From: Aquariibacter albus
GTDB taxonomy: Bacteria > Pseudomonadota > Gammaproteobacteria > Burkholderiales > Burkholderiaceae_C
Reading direction: 5' to 3'
DNA length: 64,000 bases
Assembly: GCF_014145335.1 (NCBI RefSeq)
Contig: NZ_JACIVI010000001.1
Coordinates: 806,001 to 870,000, forward strand
The notes below the pieces were generated by a model that was not told the origin of the DNA, did no database searches, and worked only from the letters and a program-made list of their open reading frames with translations. Below are positions 1-8,153 of this stretch, one piece after another (the first letter of the stretch is position 1; every line of letters begins with the position of its first letter). The translations under genes and the position numbers were made by a program.

Positions 1-307
1 GAGCGTGAACCTGCTCCCGGGGCCCAAGACCTTCGTGCTCGGCGCGTCCGGCCACATCGCCGGGGTGGTCAACCCGCCGGCCAAGAAGAAGCGCAGTCAC
101 TGGACGAACGCGCACCTCGTGCCGTCCGCCCAGGACTGGTTGGCCGAGGCAACCGAGGAGCCCGGCAGCTGGTGGCCCGGCTGGCTGGACTGGCTCGATG
201 CGCAGGCGGGTGCACTCGTTGCGGCACCGGCCCAGGCGGGCAACAGCCGCTATCCCGCCCTGGAGCCCGCGCCCGGCCGCTACGCCCGGGTCCGCCATCC
301 CAACTGA
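1..307 (+). CDS. phaC: Class I poly(3-hydroxyalkanoate) synthase PhaC, C-terminal end only
   Basis: Only the last ~101 residues are present; the start lies upstream of the window. PhaC polymerises (R)-3-hydroxybutyryl-CoA into PHB at the granule surface. The fragment contains GASGHIAGVVNPP, in which the His belongs to the Cys-Asp-His catalytic triad of class I synthases, followed by the family-typical KKRSHW and GSWWPGWLDWL stretches and a tail ending PAPGRYARVRHPN. This closely resembles the C terminus of the Cupriavidus-type enzyme as I know it. The nucleophilic Cys and catalytic Asp would be upstream and cannot be checked. phaA and phaB follow on the same strand, the standard phaCAB order. 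Confidence 0.94.
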   Translation, partial: SVNLLPGPKTFVLGASGHIAGVVNPPAKKKRSHWTNAHLVPSAQDWLAEATEEPGSWWPGWLDWLDAQAGALVAAPAQAGNSRYPALEPAPGRYARVRHPN

Positions 308-535
308 GCCGCATGTTGCAAGTCTGCCCCGTCGGGGTTGCCGCCGAGGGACGGCGGCCGGACCCCGCAGGACACTCGTCGGCACGCCAACCGGGTCCGG
401 CTCTTGCCTTGCCCGGGTCCCGCGTGTCTGCTGCGACCCGTCGCAGCCCGGCAGGGCCCGGACCGACACCGCCCCTTTGACGATCACGTCCCTTTCTGAT
501 CGACCTACGACCAAGACTCTGGAGGAGCCTGAACC

Positions 536-1714
536 ATGACTGACATCGTGATCGTTGCCGCCGCCCGCACCGCCGTGGGCAAGTTCGGCGGCTCGCTGGC
601 CAAGACGCCGGCCCCCGAACTGGGCGCCGCCGTCATCAAGTCCCTGCTGCAGCGCACCGGCGTGTCGGGTGAGCAGATCAGCGAAGTCATCCTCGGCCAG
701 GTGCTGACCGCCGGCAGCGGCCAGAACCCGGCCCGCCAGGCCGTCATCAAGGCCGGTCTGCCCGAAGGCGTGCCCGCCTTCACCATCAACAAGGTCTGCG
801 GTTCGGGCCTGAAGGCGGTGATGCTGGCGGTCCAGGCCATCCGCGACGGCGATGCCGAGATCGTCATTGCCGGTGGCCAGGAGAACATGTCGGCCTCGCC
901 GCATGTGCTGCCGGGCTCGCGCGACGGCCAGCGCATGGGCGACTGGAAGGTCGTGGACACCATGATCAATGATGGTCTGTGGGATGCCTACAACCACTAC
1001 CACATGGGCATCACGGCCGAGAACATCGCCAAGCAATACGGCATCAGCCGCGAGACCCAGGACGCCCTGGCCCTGGCCAGCCAGCAGAAGGCAGCCGCCG
1101 CGCAGGAAGCCGGCCGCTTCAAGGATGAGATCGTCCCCGTGCTGATTCCCCAGCGGAAGGGCGATCCGCTGGTCTTCGACCAGGACGAGTTCATCAACAA
1201 GAAGACCAGCGCCGACGTGCTGGCCGGCCTGCGCCCCGCCTTCGACAAGGCCGGTTCGGTCACCGCGGGCAATGCCTCGGGCATCAACGACGGCGCCGCC
1301 GCGGTGATGGTGATGAGCGCGGCCAAGGCGGCTGCGCTGGGCCTCAAGCCGATGGCCCGCATCGCGTCCTACGCCTCCTCGGGCCTGGACCCGAAGATCA
1401 TGGGCATGGGTCCGGTGCCCGCCAGCCGCAAGGCCCTGGAGCGCGCGGGCTGGAAGGCTTCGGAACTGGATTTGCTGGAGATCAACGAGGCCTTCGCCGC
1501 CCAAGCCTGTGCCGTGCACCAGGAAATGGGCTGGGACACCAGCAAGGTCAACGTCAATGGCGGCGCGATCGCCATCGGCCACCCGATCGGCGCGTCCGGC
1601 TGCCGCGTGCTGGTCACCCTGCTGCACGAGATGCAGAAGCGCGATGCCAAGAAGGGCATCGCCTCGCTGTGCATCGGTGGCGGCATGGGCGTGGCCCTGA
1701 CCGTCGAGCGCTGA
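536..1714 (+). CDS. phaA: Acetyl-CoA C-acetyltransferase (beta-ketothiolase)
   Basis: 392 residues, the normal thiolase length. It condenses two acetyl-CoA to acetoacetyl-CoA, the first step of PHB synthesis, in the cytoplasm. The acyl-accepting Cys is C88 in [11 protein letters not shown]. The NEAFAAQ motif, the catalytic His in [10 protein letters not shown] (about residue 349) and the second active-site Cys in CIGGGMG (about residue 379) are all intact. The start is supported by GGAGGAG at about 521-527. The 228-base gap after phaC holds a 6-bp hairpin (341-357) but no convincing promoter, so phaA may be read from phaC or from its own undetected promoter. The context makes the biosynthetic role in PHB more likely than fatty-acid breakdown. 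Confidence 0.96.
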   Translation: MTDIVIVAAARTAVGKFGGSLAKTPAPELGAAVIKSLLQRTGVSGEQISEVILGQVLTAGSGQNPARQAVIKAGLPEGVPAFTINKVCGSGLKAVMLAVQAIRDGDAEIVIAGGQENMSASPHVLPGSRDGQRMGDWKVVDTMINDGLWDAYNHYHMGITAENIAKQYGISRETQDALALASQQKAAAAQEAGRFKDEIVPVLIPQRKGDPLVFDQDEFINKKTSADVLAGLRPAFDKAGSVTAGNASGINDGAAAVMVMSAAKAAALGLKPMARIASYASSGLDPKIMGMGPVPASRKALERAGWKASELDLLEINEAFAAQACAVHQEMGWDTSKVNVNGGAIAIGHPIGASGCRVLVTLLHEMQKRDAKKGIASLCIGGGMGVALTVER

Positions 1715-1815
1715 GTCCGCACACCTTTCCCGCTCCCGCCTGGGTTCCCGACCGCCTTGCCGCGGCGGTCGGTGCTCGGGCTTCGTTTCAGAACCCATAG
1801 CCAGGAGACATCGCG

Positions 1816-2562
1816 ATGAGCAATAACAACGGCAAGGTGGCCTACGTCACCGGCGGCATGGGCGGTATCGGTACCGCCATCTGCCAGCGCCTGCACAAGG
1901 AGGGCTTCAAGGTCATCGCAGGTTGCGGACCGAGCCGCGACTACAACAAGTGGCTGGGCGAGCAGGCCGCTCTGGGCTACACCTTCTACGCCTCGGCCGG
2001 CAATGTGGCCGATTGGGATTCGACCGTCGAAGCCTTCAACAAGGTCAAGGCCGAGCATGGTTCCGTCGATGTGCTGGTGAACAACGCCGGCATCACCCGC
2101 GACGGCATGTTCCGCAAGATGAGCAAGGCCGACTGGGACGCCGTGATGTCGACCAACCTCGACAGCATGTTCAACGTGACCAAGCAGGTCATCGACGGCA
2201 TGCTCGACAAGGGCTGGGGCCGCATCATCAACATCAGCTCGGTCAACGGCGAGAAGGGCCAGTTCGGGCAGACCAACTACTCGGCGGCCAAGGCCGGCAT
2301 GCACGGCTTCACCATGGCCCTGGCCCAGGAAGTGGCGAGCAAGGGGGTGACGGTCAACACCGTGAGCCCGGGCTACATCGCCACCGACATGGTCACGGCC
2401 ATTCGCCAGGATGTGCTCGACAAGATCATCTCCGGCATCCCGGTGCGTCGCCTGGGCAAGCCGGAAGAAATCGCCTCGGTCATTGCCTGGTTGGCCGGCG
2501 AGGACGGTGGTTTCACCACCGGCGCCGACTTCTCCTGCAACGGCGGCCTGCACATGGGCTGA
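1816..2562 (+). CDS. phaB: NADPH-dependent acetoacetyl-CoA reductase
   Basis: 248 residues; a short-chain dehydrogenase/reductase that reduces acetoacetyl-CoA to (R)-3-hydroxybutyryl-CoA, the PhaC substrate. The N-terminal nucleotide-binding motif TGGMGGIG (about residues 12-19), NNAG, the catalytic Ser in INISSVNG and the YSAAK Tyr/Lys pair are intact, as is the PGYIATDM segment typical of PhaB. AGGAGA at about 1803-1808 supports the start. It ends the phaCAB cluster; a strong terminator follows 21 bases after the stop. Confidence 0.96.
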   Translation: MSNNNGKVAYVTGGMGGIGTAICQRLHKEGFKVIAGCGPSRDYNKWLGEQAALGYTFYASAGNVADWDSTVEAFNKVKAEHGSVDVLVNNAGITRDGMFRKMSKADWDAVMSTNLDSMFNVTKQVIDGMLDKGWGRIINISSVNGEKGQFGQTNYSAAKAGMHGFTMALAQEVASKGVTVNTVSPGYIATDMVTAIRQDVLDKIISGIPVRRLGKPEEIASVIAWLAGEDGGFTTGADFSCNGGLHMG

Positions 2563-2582
2563 GGCCTCAGGGCCTGTTCAGC

Positions 2583-2615
2583 AAAAAGCCCGCGGCGGAT
2601 GCCGCGGGCTTTTTT
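2583..2615 (+). terminator. Rho-independent terminator after phaB
   Basis: Perfect hairpin with left arm about 2583-2596 (AAAAAGCCCGCGGC), loop GGAT, and right arm 2601-2614, running into a T tract. Because the left arm starts with an A run, it can also act on the minus strand, where the coupled small gene after lexA ends at 2640. It is therefore probably bidirectional. Confidence 0.9.
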
Positions 2616-2639
2616 CATGGGGGGCGCAGCCGGACGGCC

Positions 2640-2903
2640 TCAATCGCAGCGAGGCAGGCTGCCGATGGCTTCCACCGCGACCATGCCTTCAAGCGCCGCG
2701 CAGACCTGGCCGATGGTGCCGCCGATCACGGCCCGGCGCGGGTCGCAGGGGTCGGTACTGATTCTCACCGTGCGGCTGGCCCCCGCCCGCGGAGCGGCAT
2801 GGCGTTCGCTGCGGAAGGGCGTCAGCGGCCGGCGCAAGCTGGTGGCCCGCGGCAGTGCGGGCAGGGTGGGCGTCAGGGGCAGGAGGGGTCCAGGCGTCAT
2901 CAC
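2640..2903 (-). CDS. Small protein of unknown function, translationally coupled to lexA
   Basis: 87 residues. I do not recognise a family. The N-terminal ~45 residues are rich in Pro, Arg and Leu. The second half (VRISTDPCDPRRAVIGGTIGQV, split here as RISTDPCDP and RRAVIGGTIGQV) looks like a compact folded or conserved segment with two Cys, and there is no membrane segment. It starts 8 bases after the lexA stop, and a GAGGA ribosome site overlaps that stop codon, so it should be co-transcribed with lexA and hence SOS-induced. Codon use has the G/C third-position bias of neighbouring genes. In Pseudomonas this position after lexA holds the division inhibitor sulA. Sequence alone does not support calling this SulA. 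Confidence 0.6.
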   Translation of the reverse strand: MMTPGPLLPLTPTLPALPRATSLRRPLTPFRSERHAAPRAGASRTVRISTDPCDPRRAVIGGTIGQVCAALEGMVAVEAIGSLPRCD

Positions 2904-2911
2904 GGTCTTCC

Positions 2912-3592
2912 TCAGCTCAGCACGGTGTTGCGGATCAGGCCGACGGCCAGGCCCTCGATCGCGAAGTCGCCGGAGGCCGGCCCGACGCGAATCGGCTGGA
3001 AATCGGGGTTCTCGGGCAGCAGTTCGATGCCGCCGGCCACGCGCCGGAAGCGCTTGACCGTGACTTCGTCCGCCAGCCGGGCGACGACGATCTGGCCGTC
3101 GCGGGCTTCGTGGGCGCGTTGCACGGCGAGGAGGTCGCCGTCGAGGATGCCGACGTCTCGCATGCTCTGGCCGCGAACCTTGAGCAGGTAGTCGGGCCGG
3201 CGGGCGAAGAGGGCGGGGTCGACACCGAGGATCTGCTCGATGTGCTCCTGCGCGAGGATGGGATGACCGGCTGCGACCCGGCCGACCAGCGGAAGGCGTA
3301 GCGCGCTGTAGCGGGTCGCGATGACATCGTCGGGCGTGCTGCTGCGGCCGGCGTGGATCGCGCGCAATGTGTCAGACTGAAGCCGGATGCCGCGCGAGGT
3401 GCCGCCGAGCAGGGTGATCACCCCCTTGCGGGCCAGGGCCTGGAGATGTTCTTCCGCGGCATTGGCCGAACGGAAACCGAGTTCGGCTGCGATCTCGGCC
3501 CGGGTGGGGGGCGCGCCGGTGGTCTCGATGGCGCGGCGGATCAGTGCCAGCACCTGCTGCTGCCGGTTCGTGAGCTTGGGGGAGTCGTCCAT
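2912..3592 (-). CDS. lexA: LexA SOS-response repressor/autoprotease
   Basis: 226 residues, slightly longer than the E. coli protein. The N-terminal winged helix-turn-helix spans residues ~1-70 ([19 protein letters not shown]). The C-terminal S24 peptidase domain carries the self-cleavage site Ala108-Gly109 (GRVAAGHP), nucleophile Ser143 (GQSMRD) and Lys180 (VTVKRF). It represses DNA-damage genes until RecA filaments stimulate its cleavage. Two candidate SOS boxes at 3654-3688 upstream imply autoregulation. It is co-directional with the small downstream gene and divergent from the asparaginase gene. Confidence 0.97.
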   Translation of the reverse strand: MDDSPKLTNRQQQVLALIRRAIETTGAPPTRAEIAAELGFRSANAAEEHLQALARKGVITLLGGTSRGIRLQSDTLRAIHAGRSSTPDDVIATRYSALRLPLVGRVAAGHPILAQEHIEQILGVDPALFARRPDYLLKVRGQSMRDVGILDGDLLAVQRAHEARDGQIVVARLADEVTVKRFRRVAGGIELLPENPDFQPIRVGPASGDFAIEGLAVGLIRNTVLS

Positions 3593-3653
3593 TGGCGCGG
3601 TCCTCGGTCGGCAGCACCCGGGGCCATGGCACCCGGCATGTGGTTTTCGATCC

Positions 3654-3669
3654 CTGTCTTTTCATCCAG
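3654..3669. promoter_or_regulatory. LexA-binding site (SOS box) 1
   Basis: CTGT-N8-CCAG, matching the CTGT-N8-ACAG consensus at 7 of 8 fixed positions. The CCAG half-site is the same variant I recall from the second E. coli lexA operator. It lies 61 bases upstream of the lexA start, between lexA and the divergent asparaginase gene. Confidence 0.65.
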
Positions 3670-3672
3670 TGG

Positions 3673-3688
3673 CTGTAGTTTCAACCAG
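3673..3688. promoter_or_regulatory. LexA-binding site (SOS box) 2
   Basis: A second CTGT-N8-CCAG in the same orientation, centre-to-centre 19 bases from the first, so on nearly the same helical face. It ends 4 bases before the asparaginase ATG, so bound LexA should also hinder initiation of that gene. Tandem boxes are typical of autoregulated lexA genes. Confidence 0.65.
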
Positions 3689-3692
3689 TTCG

Positions 3693-4766
3693 ATGGACTT
3701 GCCAAGCCCCGCTCCTACACGGCCCCCCGCAGATGCACGGGTCGTCGTGCTTGGCACGGGCGGCACCATCGCCGGCCTGGCCGACCGGCCGGACCAGCCC
3801 CTGGTCTACCGCGCGGCCCAGCAGGGGGTGGATGTGCTGCTGGCGGCGCTGCCCGAATTGCAGGGCCTGGCCATCGAGCACGAGCAGGTGGCGCAGCTCG
3901 ACAGCAAGGACATGGGGGCCGTGGTCTGGCAGCCTTTGCTGGCACGTTGCGCCGCCCAGCTGGCGCGGCCCGAAGTCAGCGGCCTGGTGCTGACCCACGG
4001 CACCGACACGCTGGAGGAGAGCGCCTGGCTGCTGCACCGCGTGCTGGCGCCGCGCAAGCCGCTGTTGCTGACGGCTGCGATGCGGCCGGCCAGCGCGCGG
4101 GGCGCCGACGGTCCCGTGAACCTGCTGGATGCCTTGCGGCTGGCCGCCGATCCGGCCGCGCCGCCGGGCGTGGCCCTGGTCTTTGGCGGCGAGTTGCTGG
4201 CCCCGCGGGGCCTGCGCAAGCTGCATCCGCAGCGTCTCTCGGCCTTCGCGCCCGGCCCGCAGGGCCGCCTGGGCGAGCTGTACGGGGGGCGCCTGCGCCG
4301 CCCCGTGCCGCCGCCCGGGCCGGTGCCGGTCGACGAACCGCCGCTGGGTCTGGATCCCGCGGGCCTGCCGCCCGCGCCCTGGCCGCGAGTCGAGGTGCTG
4401 GCCAGCCATGCCGATGCCGATGGCGCGCTGGTCGATGTCCTCTGCGCCCACCGTCCGGCCGATGGCCGGCCGCTGGCGGGCCTGATCGTCGCCGGCACCG
4501 GCAACGGCACCCTGCATCGGGGCCTGGCCGCCGCGCTGGCGCGGGCCCGCGCCCAGGGCTGCGTGGTCTGGCGCACGAGCCGGCTGCCGGAGGGCGAGGT
4601 GATCGATCCGGAGGCGGTCGATGCCGGCGGCCAGCCGCTGGCCGATCTGGCCCGGCCGATGGCGCCCGACGCGCCGCTGCCCTGCATCGCGCTTTCGCCC
4701 TGGCAGGCGCGGGTCGAGCTGGTGCTGCGCCTGCTGGCGCAGCCGGGCGGCCGGCGGCCCGGCTGA
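3693..4766 (+). CDS. L-asparaginase (type I/II family)
   Basis: 357 residues from the ATG at 3693; longer readings upstream would run through the lexA promoter. It hydrolyses L-asparagine to aspartate and ammonia. The threonine nucleophile is T22 in VLGTGGTIAG. The second active-site element THGTDTLEES gives T104/D105, and the catalytic Lys sits in RKPLLLTAAMRPAS before GADGPVNLLDA. There is no signal peptide, so a cytoplasmic enzyme is likely. The C terminus keeps the family NG(N)GT motif (AGTGNGTLH). There is no good Shine-Dalgarno; the SOS boxes occupy that region. Only 12 bases separate it from the convergent NRDE gene. Confidence 0.92.
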   Translation: MDLPSPAPTRPPADARVVVLGTGGTIAGLADRPDQPLVYRAAQQGVDVLLAALPELQGLAIEHEQVAQLDSKDMGAVVWQPLLARCAAQLARPEVSGLVLTHGTDTLEESAWLLHRVLAPRKPLLLTAAMRPASARGADGPVNLLDALRLAADPAAPPGVALVFGGELLAPRGLRKLHPQRLSAFAPGPQGRLGELYGGRLRRPVPPPGPVPVDEPPLGLDPAGLPPAPWPRVEVLASHADADGALVDVLCAHRPADGRPLAGLIVAGTGNGTLHRGLAAALARARAQGCVVWRTSRLPEGEVIDPEAVDAGGQPLADLARPMAPDAPLPCIALSPWQARVELVLRLLAQPGGRRPG

Positions 4767-4778
4767 GCCAGGCCGGCC

Positions 4779-5696
4779 TCAGGCTGCCGCGGCCTCGGCC
4801 CCATCCTCCACCGCGGGCAGCGCGCCCGGGCCGGGCGGCCAGGGCAAGGTGATGCGCCGCTCGCGGGCGGGCGCGCCGGCCTCGGCCGCGTGGCTGCGCT
4901 CGATCCACAGCAGGCGGCTGCCGGCCGCGCGCCGCTCCAGCAGCAGCACGGAGGAGCTGAGCGTGCCGTAGCGCCCGTCCGGCGTGCGGATGAAGCAGGG
5001 CGAGAGCCAGCGTTCCCACGCCGGCGACACGCCGGTCGCCGGCAGTTCGGCAGGATCGGCGGGACGGGGGTCCGCCAGGGCGGCGAAAAGCTGCCGGGCC
5101 AGGCGGTCGGCCGGCCCATCGTCGGGGCGATCCTCAGCCGTCCGCTGGGGGGTGGCCGCCAGGGCCTGGCCGATCGCGGCCTTGAGCTTGCGCAGCTTGG
5201 GCCAGGGGGTGTCGAGCGCGGCATTCGATACGCCGTGCAGGCCTGGCCCCAGGGCTTGCAGGCCGGGCGCGAAGGCGCCGTGGCCGGCCTGCAGCGCATG
5301 CCAGCGGCCGGCCCCATGGCCGGTGGGATCGAGTTCCCCCAGCAGCAGGTTGTGGCCGTTGTGCGCCGCCGGTGGATGGGCGGCGGCCCAGGCTTCGGCC
5401 TTGGCGGGGTGGTCCAGCCAGCCCAGCGGCAACTCGCCGCGGCTGCGGGCCTCGGGCCGCTGCGAGGCCGGTGCGCGGACATTGGTCAACAGGGCCAGGC
5501 GGCCCTGCGGCGAGAGCAGCATCCAGCCGCCGCCGGCCTGAAGGTCGCGGCCGCCGAGCACCGGCACCGCGCCCGGCGGGCGATCGGCCCACCAGTGCAG
5601 GGCCTGGGTCGGGCGGCTGCGGAACTCGTCGCGGTTGGCGGCGATGACCAGGGGGAAACGCGGGTGCGCGTCCAGCGCCAGGCCGATCAGGCACAT
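4779..5696 (-). CDS. NRDE family protein (TANGO2-like, DUF833)
   Basis: 305 residues starting MCLIGLAL. The family-defining NRDE motif is in AANRDEF (residues 21-24), and Cys2 is the conserved N-terminal Cys that would become the first residue after Met removal. The GWL and HNGHNLLLGEL segments and the SNAALDTPWPKL block fit the family. Members resemble N-terminal nucleophile hydrolases, and the human homologue TANGO2 is linked to lipid/haem handling, but no bacterial substrate is established to my knowledge. The start overlaps the end of the DUF4936 gene by 10 bases, so it is probably the last gene of a ygfZ-DUF4936-NRDE operon. Confidence 0.88.
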   Translation of the reverse strand: MCLIGLALDAHPRFPLVIAANRDEFRSRPTQALHWWADRPPGAVPVLGGRDLQAGGGWMLLSPQGRLALLTNVRAPASQRPEARSRGELPLGWLDHPAKAEAWAAAHPPAAHNGHNLLLGELDPTGHGAGRWHALQAGHGAFAPGLQALGPGLHGVSNAALDTPWPKLRKLKAAIGQALAATPQRTAEDRPDDGPADRLARQLFAALADPRPADPAELPATGVSPAWERWLSPCFIRTPDGRYGTLSSSVLLLERRAAGSRLLWIERSHAAEAGAPARERRITLPWPPGPGALPAVEDGAEAAAA

Positions 5697-6010
5697 GGCG
5701 GCAGGGCGCGGAAGGCCTCCAGGTGCCGGCCGCCCACACCCGCTGCCGCACAGTGCGCGGCCATCCTCGCCTCGATGGCCGCCGCCAGGGCTTCCTCCAC
5801 CCCGGCGCCGGGCCGGCGGTAGATCTCCATCCAGGTGCGTTGTCCTGCCGCGGGGTCCACGCGTTCGAGCAGCCGGGCTTCCAGCCCTGGATGGGCGGCA
5901 CAGAGCGCTGCCTGCTCGGCCAGCAGTGCAAGCCGCAGGCCGGTGGCGGCGGCGTCCGGCACGCGGTAATAGAGGTAGTGCTCGACGCCCGGCGGGGCCG
6001 CGGGGCTCAT
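5687..6010 (-). CDS. DUF4936 family protein
   Basis: 107 residues; a small alpha/beta protein starting MSPAAPPGVEHYLYYRV. Its layout (EHYLYYRV, a Leu-rich helix, a WMEIYRRP strand, a C-terminal helix) matches the DUF4936 family, which is common beside ygfZ in Burkholderiales. Function is unknown. The pattern resembles a ferredoxin-like fold as in ABM-type mono-oxygenases, but that is inference. Its ATG overlaps the ygfZ stop (ATGA) and its end overlaps the NRDE gene, so all three are coupled. Confidence 0.8.
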   Translation of the reverse strand: MSPAAPPGVEHYLYYRVPDAAATGLRLALLAEQAALCAAHPGLEARLLERVDPAAGQRTWMEIYRRPGAGVEEALAAAIEARMAAHCAAAGVGGRHLEAFRALPPCA

Positions 6011-7017
6011 TCGGCCTCGGCCGGCAGGGGGTAGGGCAGGGGCTGCAGGTGCAGCGCCGGGCCGTCGGCGGCACCCAGGTGCAGGCCCGGGCTGTCCAGG
6101 GCGGCGAGCTTCAGCTCGACCAGCGCGCTCCAGCCGGCGCCATCGGGCCGCGGTGCGGCCGCAGCCACCACGCCTGCCGGCTGGCCGGGGTCGTCCGCTG
6201 CGTAGACCTCGGCGCCCACCGCCAGGGAGACCTCGGCGTCGACGCGCTGGCCACGCCGCTTGAGCGTGCCGCGGTACTGGCTGCGGGCCACGACTTCCTG
6301 GCCCGGGTAGCAGCCCTTGCGGAAATCCACGCCGCCGACCCGCTCGTAGTTCAGCATCTGCGGCACGAAGGCCTCCACCGTCGCGGCCTGCACCGGCACC
6401 ACGCCGCTGGCGACTTCCAGCCAGTCCCAGGTGTCGGCAGCCAGGGCCGGATGGGCGGCCAGCCAGGCCTCGGCCCGCTCGGCCGGGCCGATCCACAGCG
6501 CGCGCGGGCAGTCGGCCGCCAGGGGCGCCGAGCGCGCCGAGGGCAGGCGCAGCAGGCGGGCACGGTCCTCGTCGACGGCGGCGCTGGCCCAGGCGCGGGC
6601 GGGTTGGTCGGCTGCGGCCGTCTCCGTCAGGCCGGCGTCGGCCAGCGCCCGGGCGGCTGAGGGCCCGGCGAGGCCGAGCACGGCCAGTTCGCCGCTGCCC
6701 TCGCGCAGCTTGGCCTTGGCGCGCAGCACGAACATGGAAAGGCGCTTGAGCGTGGCCGGCAGCAGGGCGGCTTCCAGCACCAGCCAGAGGGTCTCGGGAC
6801 CCGGGCGGCAGACGAGCAGGCTGGCCAGCATCCGGCCCTTGGCCGAGCAGTAGGCCGCCAGCCGGGCCTCGCGGGCGCCGAGCCGCGCCACGTCGTTGCT
6901 GAGCTGGCCATGCAGGAAGCTCGCGGCGTCGGCGCCCTCGGCGACGATCACCGCCGTGCGGGGCAGGCGCAACACGCCGTCAGGCTGGACGGCAGCAGCA
7001 GGGGCTTGCAGGTTCAT
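6007..7017 (-). CDS. ygfZ: Folate-binding protein YgfZ (GcvT-like, Fe-S protein assembly/repair)
   Basis: 336 residues. The signature KGCYPGQEVVARSQYRG with its conserved Cys is at about residues 236-252, and the N-terminal FLHGQLSNDV element of the GcvT-like fold is present. YgfZ uses folate to support the activity of certain Fe-S enzymes, such as the tRNA methylthiolase MiaB. The start MNLQAP was chosen because a -10-like GATAAT lies exactly 6 bases before this ATG. It is divergent from mltG with only 20 bases between the start codons. Confidence 0.93.
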   Translation of the reverse strand: MNLQAPAAAVQPDGVLRLPRTAVIVAEGADAASFLHGQLSNDVARLGAREARLAAYCSAKGRMLASLLVCRPGPETLWLVLEAALLPATLKRLSMFVLRAKAKLREGSGELAVLGLAGPSAARALADAGLTETAAADQPARAWASAAVDEDRARLLRLPSARSAPLAADCPRALWIGPAERAEAWLAAHPALAADTWDWLEVASGVVPVQAATVEAFVPQMLNYERVGGVDFRKGCYPGQEVVARSQYRGTLKRRGQRVDAEVSLAVGAEVYAADDPGQPAGVVAAAAPRPDGAGWSALVELKLAALDSPGLHLGAADGPALHLQPLPYPLPAEAE

Positions 7018-7023
7018 GCCCTG

Positions 7024-7031
7024 ATTATCAT
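7024..7031. promoter_or_regulatory. Overlapping divergent -10 elements, ygfZ (minus) and mltG (plus)
   Basis: On the minus strand GATAAT (7029 to 7024) ends 6 bases before the ygfZ ATG. On the plus strand TATCAT (7026-7031) ends 6 bases before the mltG ATG. With usual spacing, transcription of both genes would begin at the A of the start codon, giving leaderless mRNAs. There is no room for a Shine-Dalgarno within the 20-base gap on either strand. Confidence 0.45.
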
Positions 7032-7037
7032 GAGCCG

Positions 7038-8153
7038 ATGATCCCGACCCGGCCGCTGCGGCCCTTCCTGCGCCGCAGTCCTCCGGCGGCCACCTGGGGC
7101 CGGCTGCGGCGCACGGGCCTGATCCTGCTGCTGCTGGGGGTGATGTTGCCGGCCCTGCTCGCCGCGCTGGCCGTGCAGGCCTGGCAGCACGGGGCGCTGC
7201 CGCTGGCGGCCGAACGCGTCGAGCTGCGCATCGAGCCTGGAAGCAGCCCGCAGCAGGTCGCACGGGCCTGGGCCGAGGCCGGCGTCGAGCTGCCGGCCCG
7301 CCTGCTGTACGAGGGCTTCCGCTGGTCGGGCGAGGCCGCTCGCATCCGTGCCGGCAGCTACGCCATCGCGCGCGGCACGACCGGCGCCGAGCTGCTCGGC
7401 AAGATGGTGCGGGGCGAGGAGGAACTGGCCACCGTCCGCATCGGCGAAGGCTGGACGGTGCGCCAGATGCGTGCCGCCCTGGCCGCCGCCGAGGCCCTGC
7501 GGCCTGACACCGCCGCCCTCGACGAGGCCGCGCTGATGGCCGCGCTCGGCGCGCCCGGCCAGCCGGCCGAGGGCCGCTTCTTCCCCGACACCTACCCCTA
7601 CAGCCGCGGCAGCGCCGATCTGGACGTGTTGCGCCGCGCCTACCGCGCCATGCAGCAGGCGCTGGCCGAGGCCTGGGCTGCCCGCGCGCCCGACCTGCCC
7701 TTGCGCAGTGCCGACGAGGCCCTGATCCTCGCCTCCATCGTCGAGAAGGAGACCGGTCAGCCCGCTGACCGTGGCCGCGTCGCCGGCGTCTTCGTCAACC
7801 GCCTGCGCATCGGCATGCGGCTGCAGACCGACCCGACGGTCATCTACGGCCTGGGCCCGGCCTTCGACGGCAACCTGCGCCGCCGCGACCTGGAGACCGA
7901 CACGCCCTGGAACACCTACACCCGGGCCGGCCTGCCGCCGACGCCGATCGCGCTGCCCGGCCGCGAGGCCCTGCGCGCTGCCGTGCAGCCCGAGGCCACG
8001 CCCGCGCTCTACTTCGTCGCCCGCGGGGATGGCAGCAGCGAATTCAGTGCCGACCTCGACGCGCACAATCGCGCCGTCCGGCGCTTCCAGCTCGCGCCGA
8101 CCGCGTCGCGACCGGCCTCGATTCCCCCCGCCTCTTCTGCCCCCCGCCCATGA
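7038..8153 (+). CDS. mltG: Endolytic murein transglycosylase MltG
   Basis: 371 residues. An N-terminal membrane helix (about residues 27-47, [19 protein letters not shown]) is followed by a LysM-like region and the YceG catalytic domain. The catalytic Glu is in [12 protein letters not shown] (about residue 236), with FFPDTY and the [25 protein letters not shown] block typical of the family. It cuts nascent glycan strands at the inner membrane and so limits chain length. The C terminus is Pro/Ser-rich. The stop overlaps tmk (ATGA), giving the common mltG-tmk-holB order. Confidence 0.95.
   Translation: MIPTRPLRPFLRRSPPAATWGRLRRTGLILLLLGVMLPALLAALAVQAWQHGALPLAAERVELRIEPGSSPQQVARAWAEAGVELPARLLYEGFRWSGEAARIRAGSYAIARGTTGAELLGKMVRGEEELATVRIGEGWTVRQMRAALAAAEALRPDTAALDEAALMAALGAPGQPAEGRFFPDTYPYSRGSADLDVLRRAYRAMQQALAEAWAARAPDLPLRSADEALILASIVEKETGQPADRGRVAGVFVNRLRIGMRLQTDPTVIYGLGPAFDGNLRRRDLETDTPWNTYTRAGLPPTPIALPGREALRAAVQPEATPALYFVARGDGSSEFSADLDAHNRAVRRFQLAPTASRPASIPPASSAPRP

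Noticed and set aside
477-482. TTGACG as a -35 for phaA
   Set aside because: No acceptable -10 at 16-19 bases downstream; sequence there is GATCGACCTACG.
2640-2903. Calling the lexA-coupled gene sulA
   Set aside because: Position is similar to Pseudomonas, but no SulA motif can be seen; kept as a protein of unknown function.
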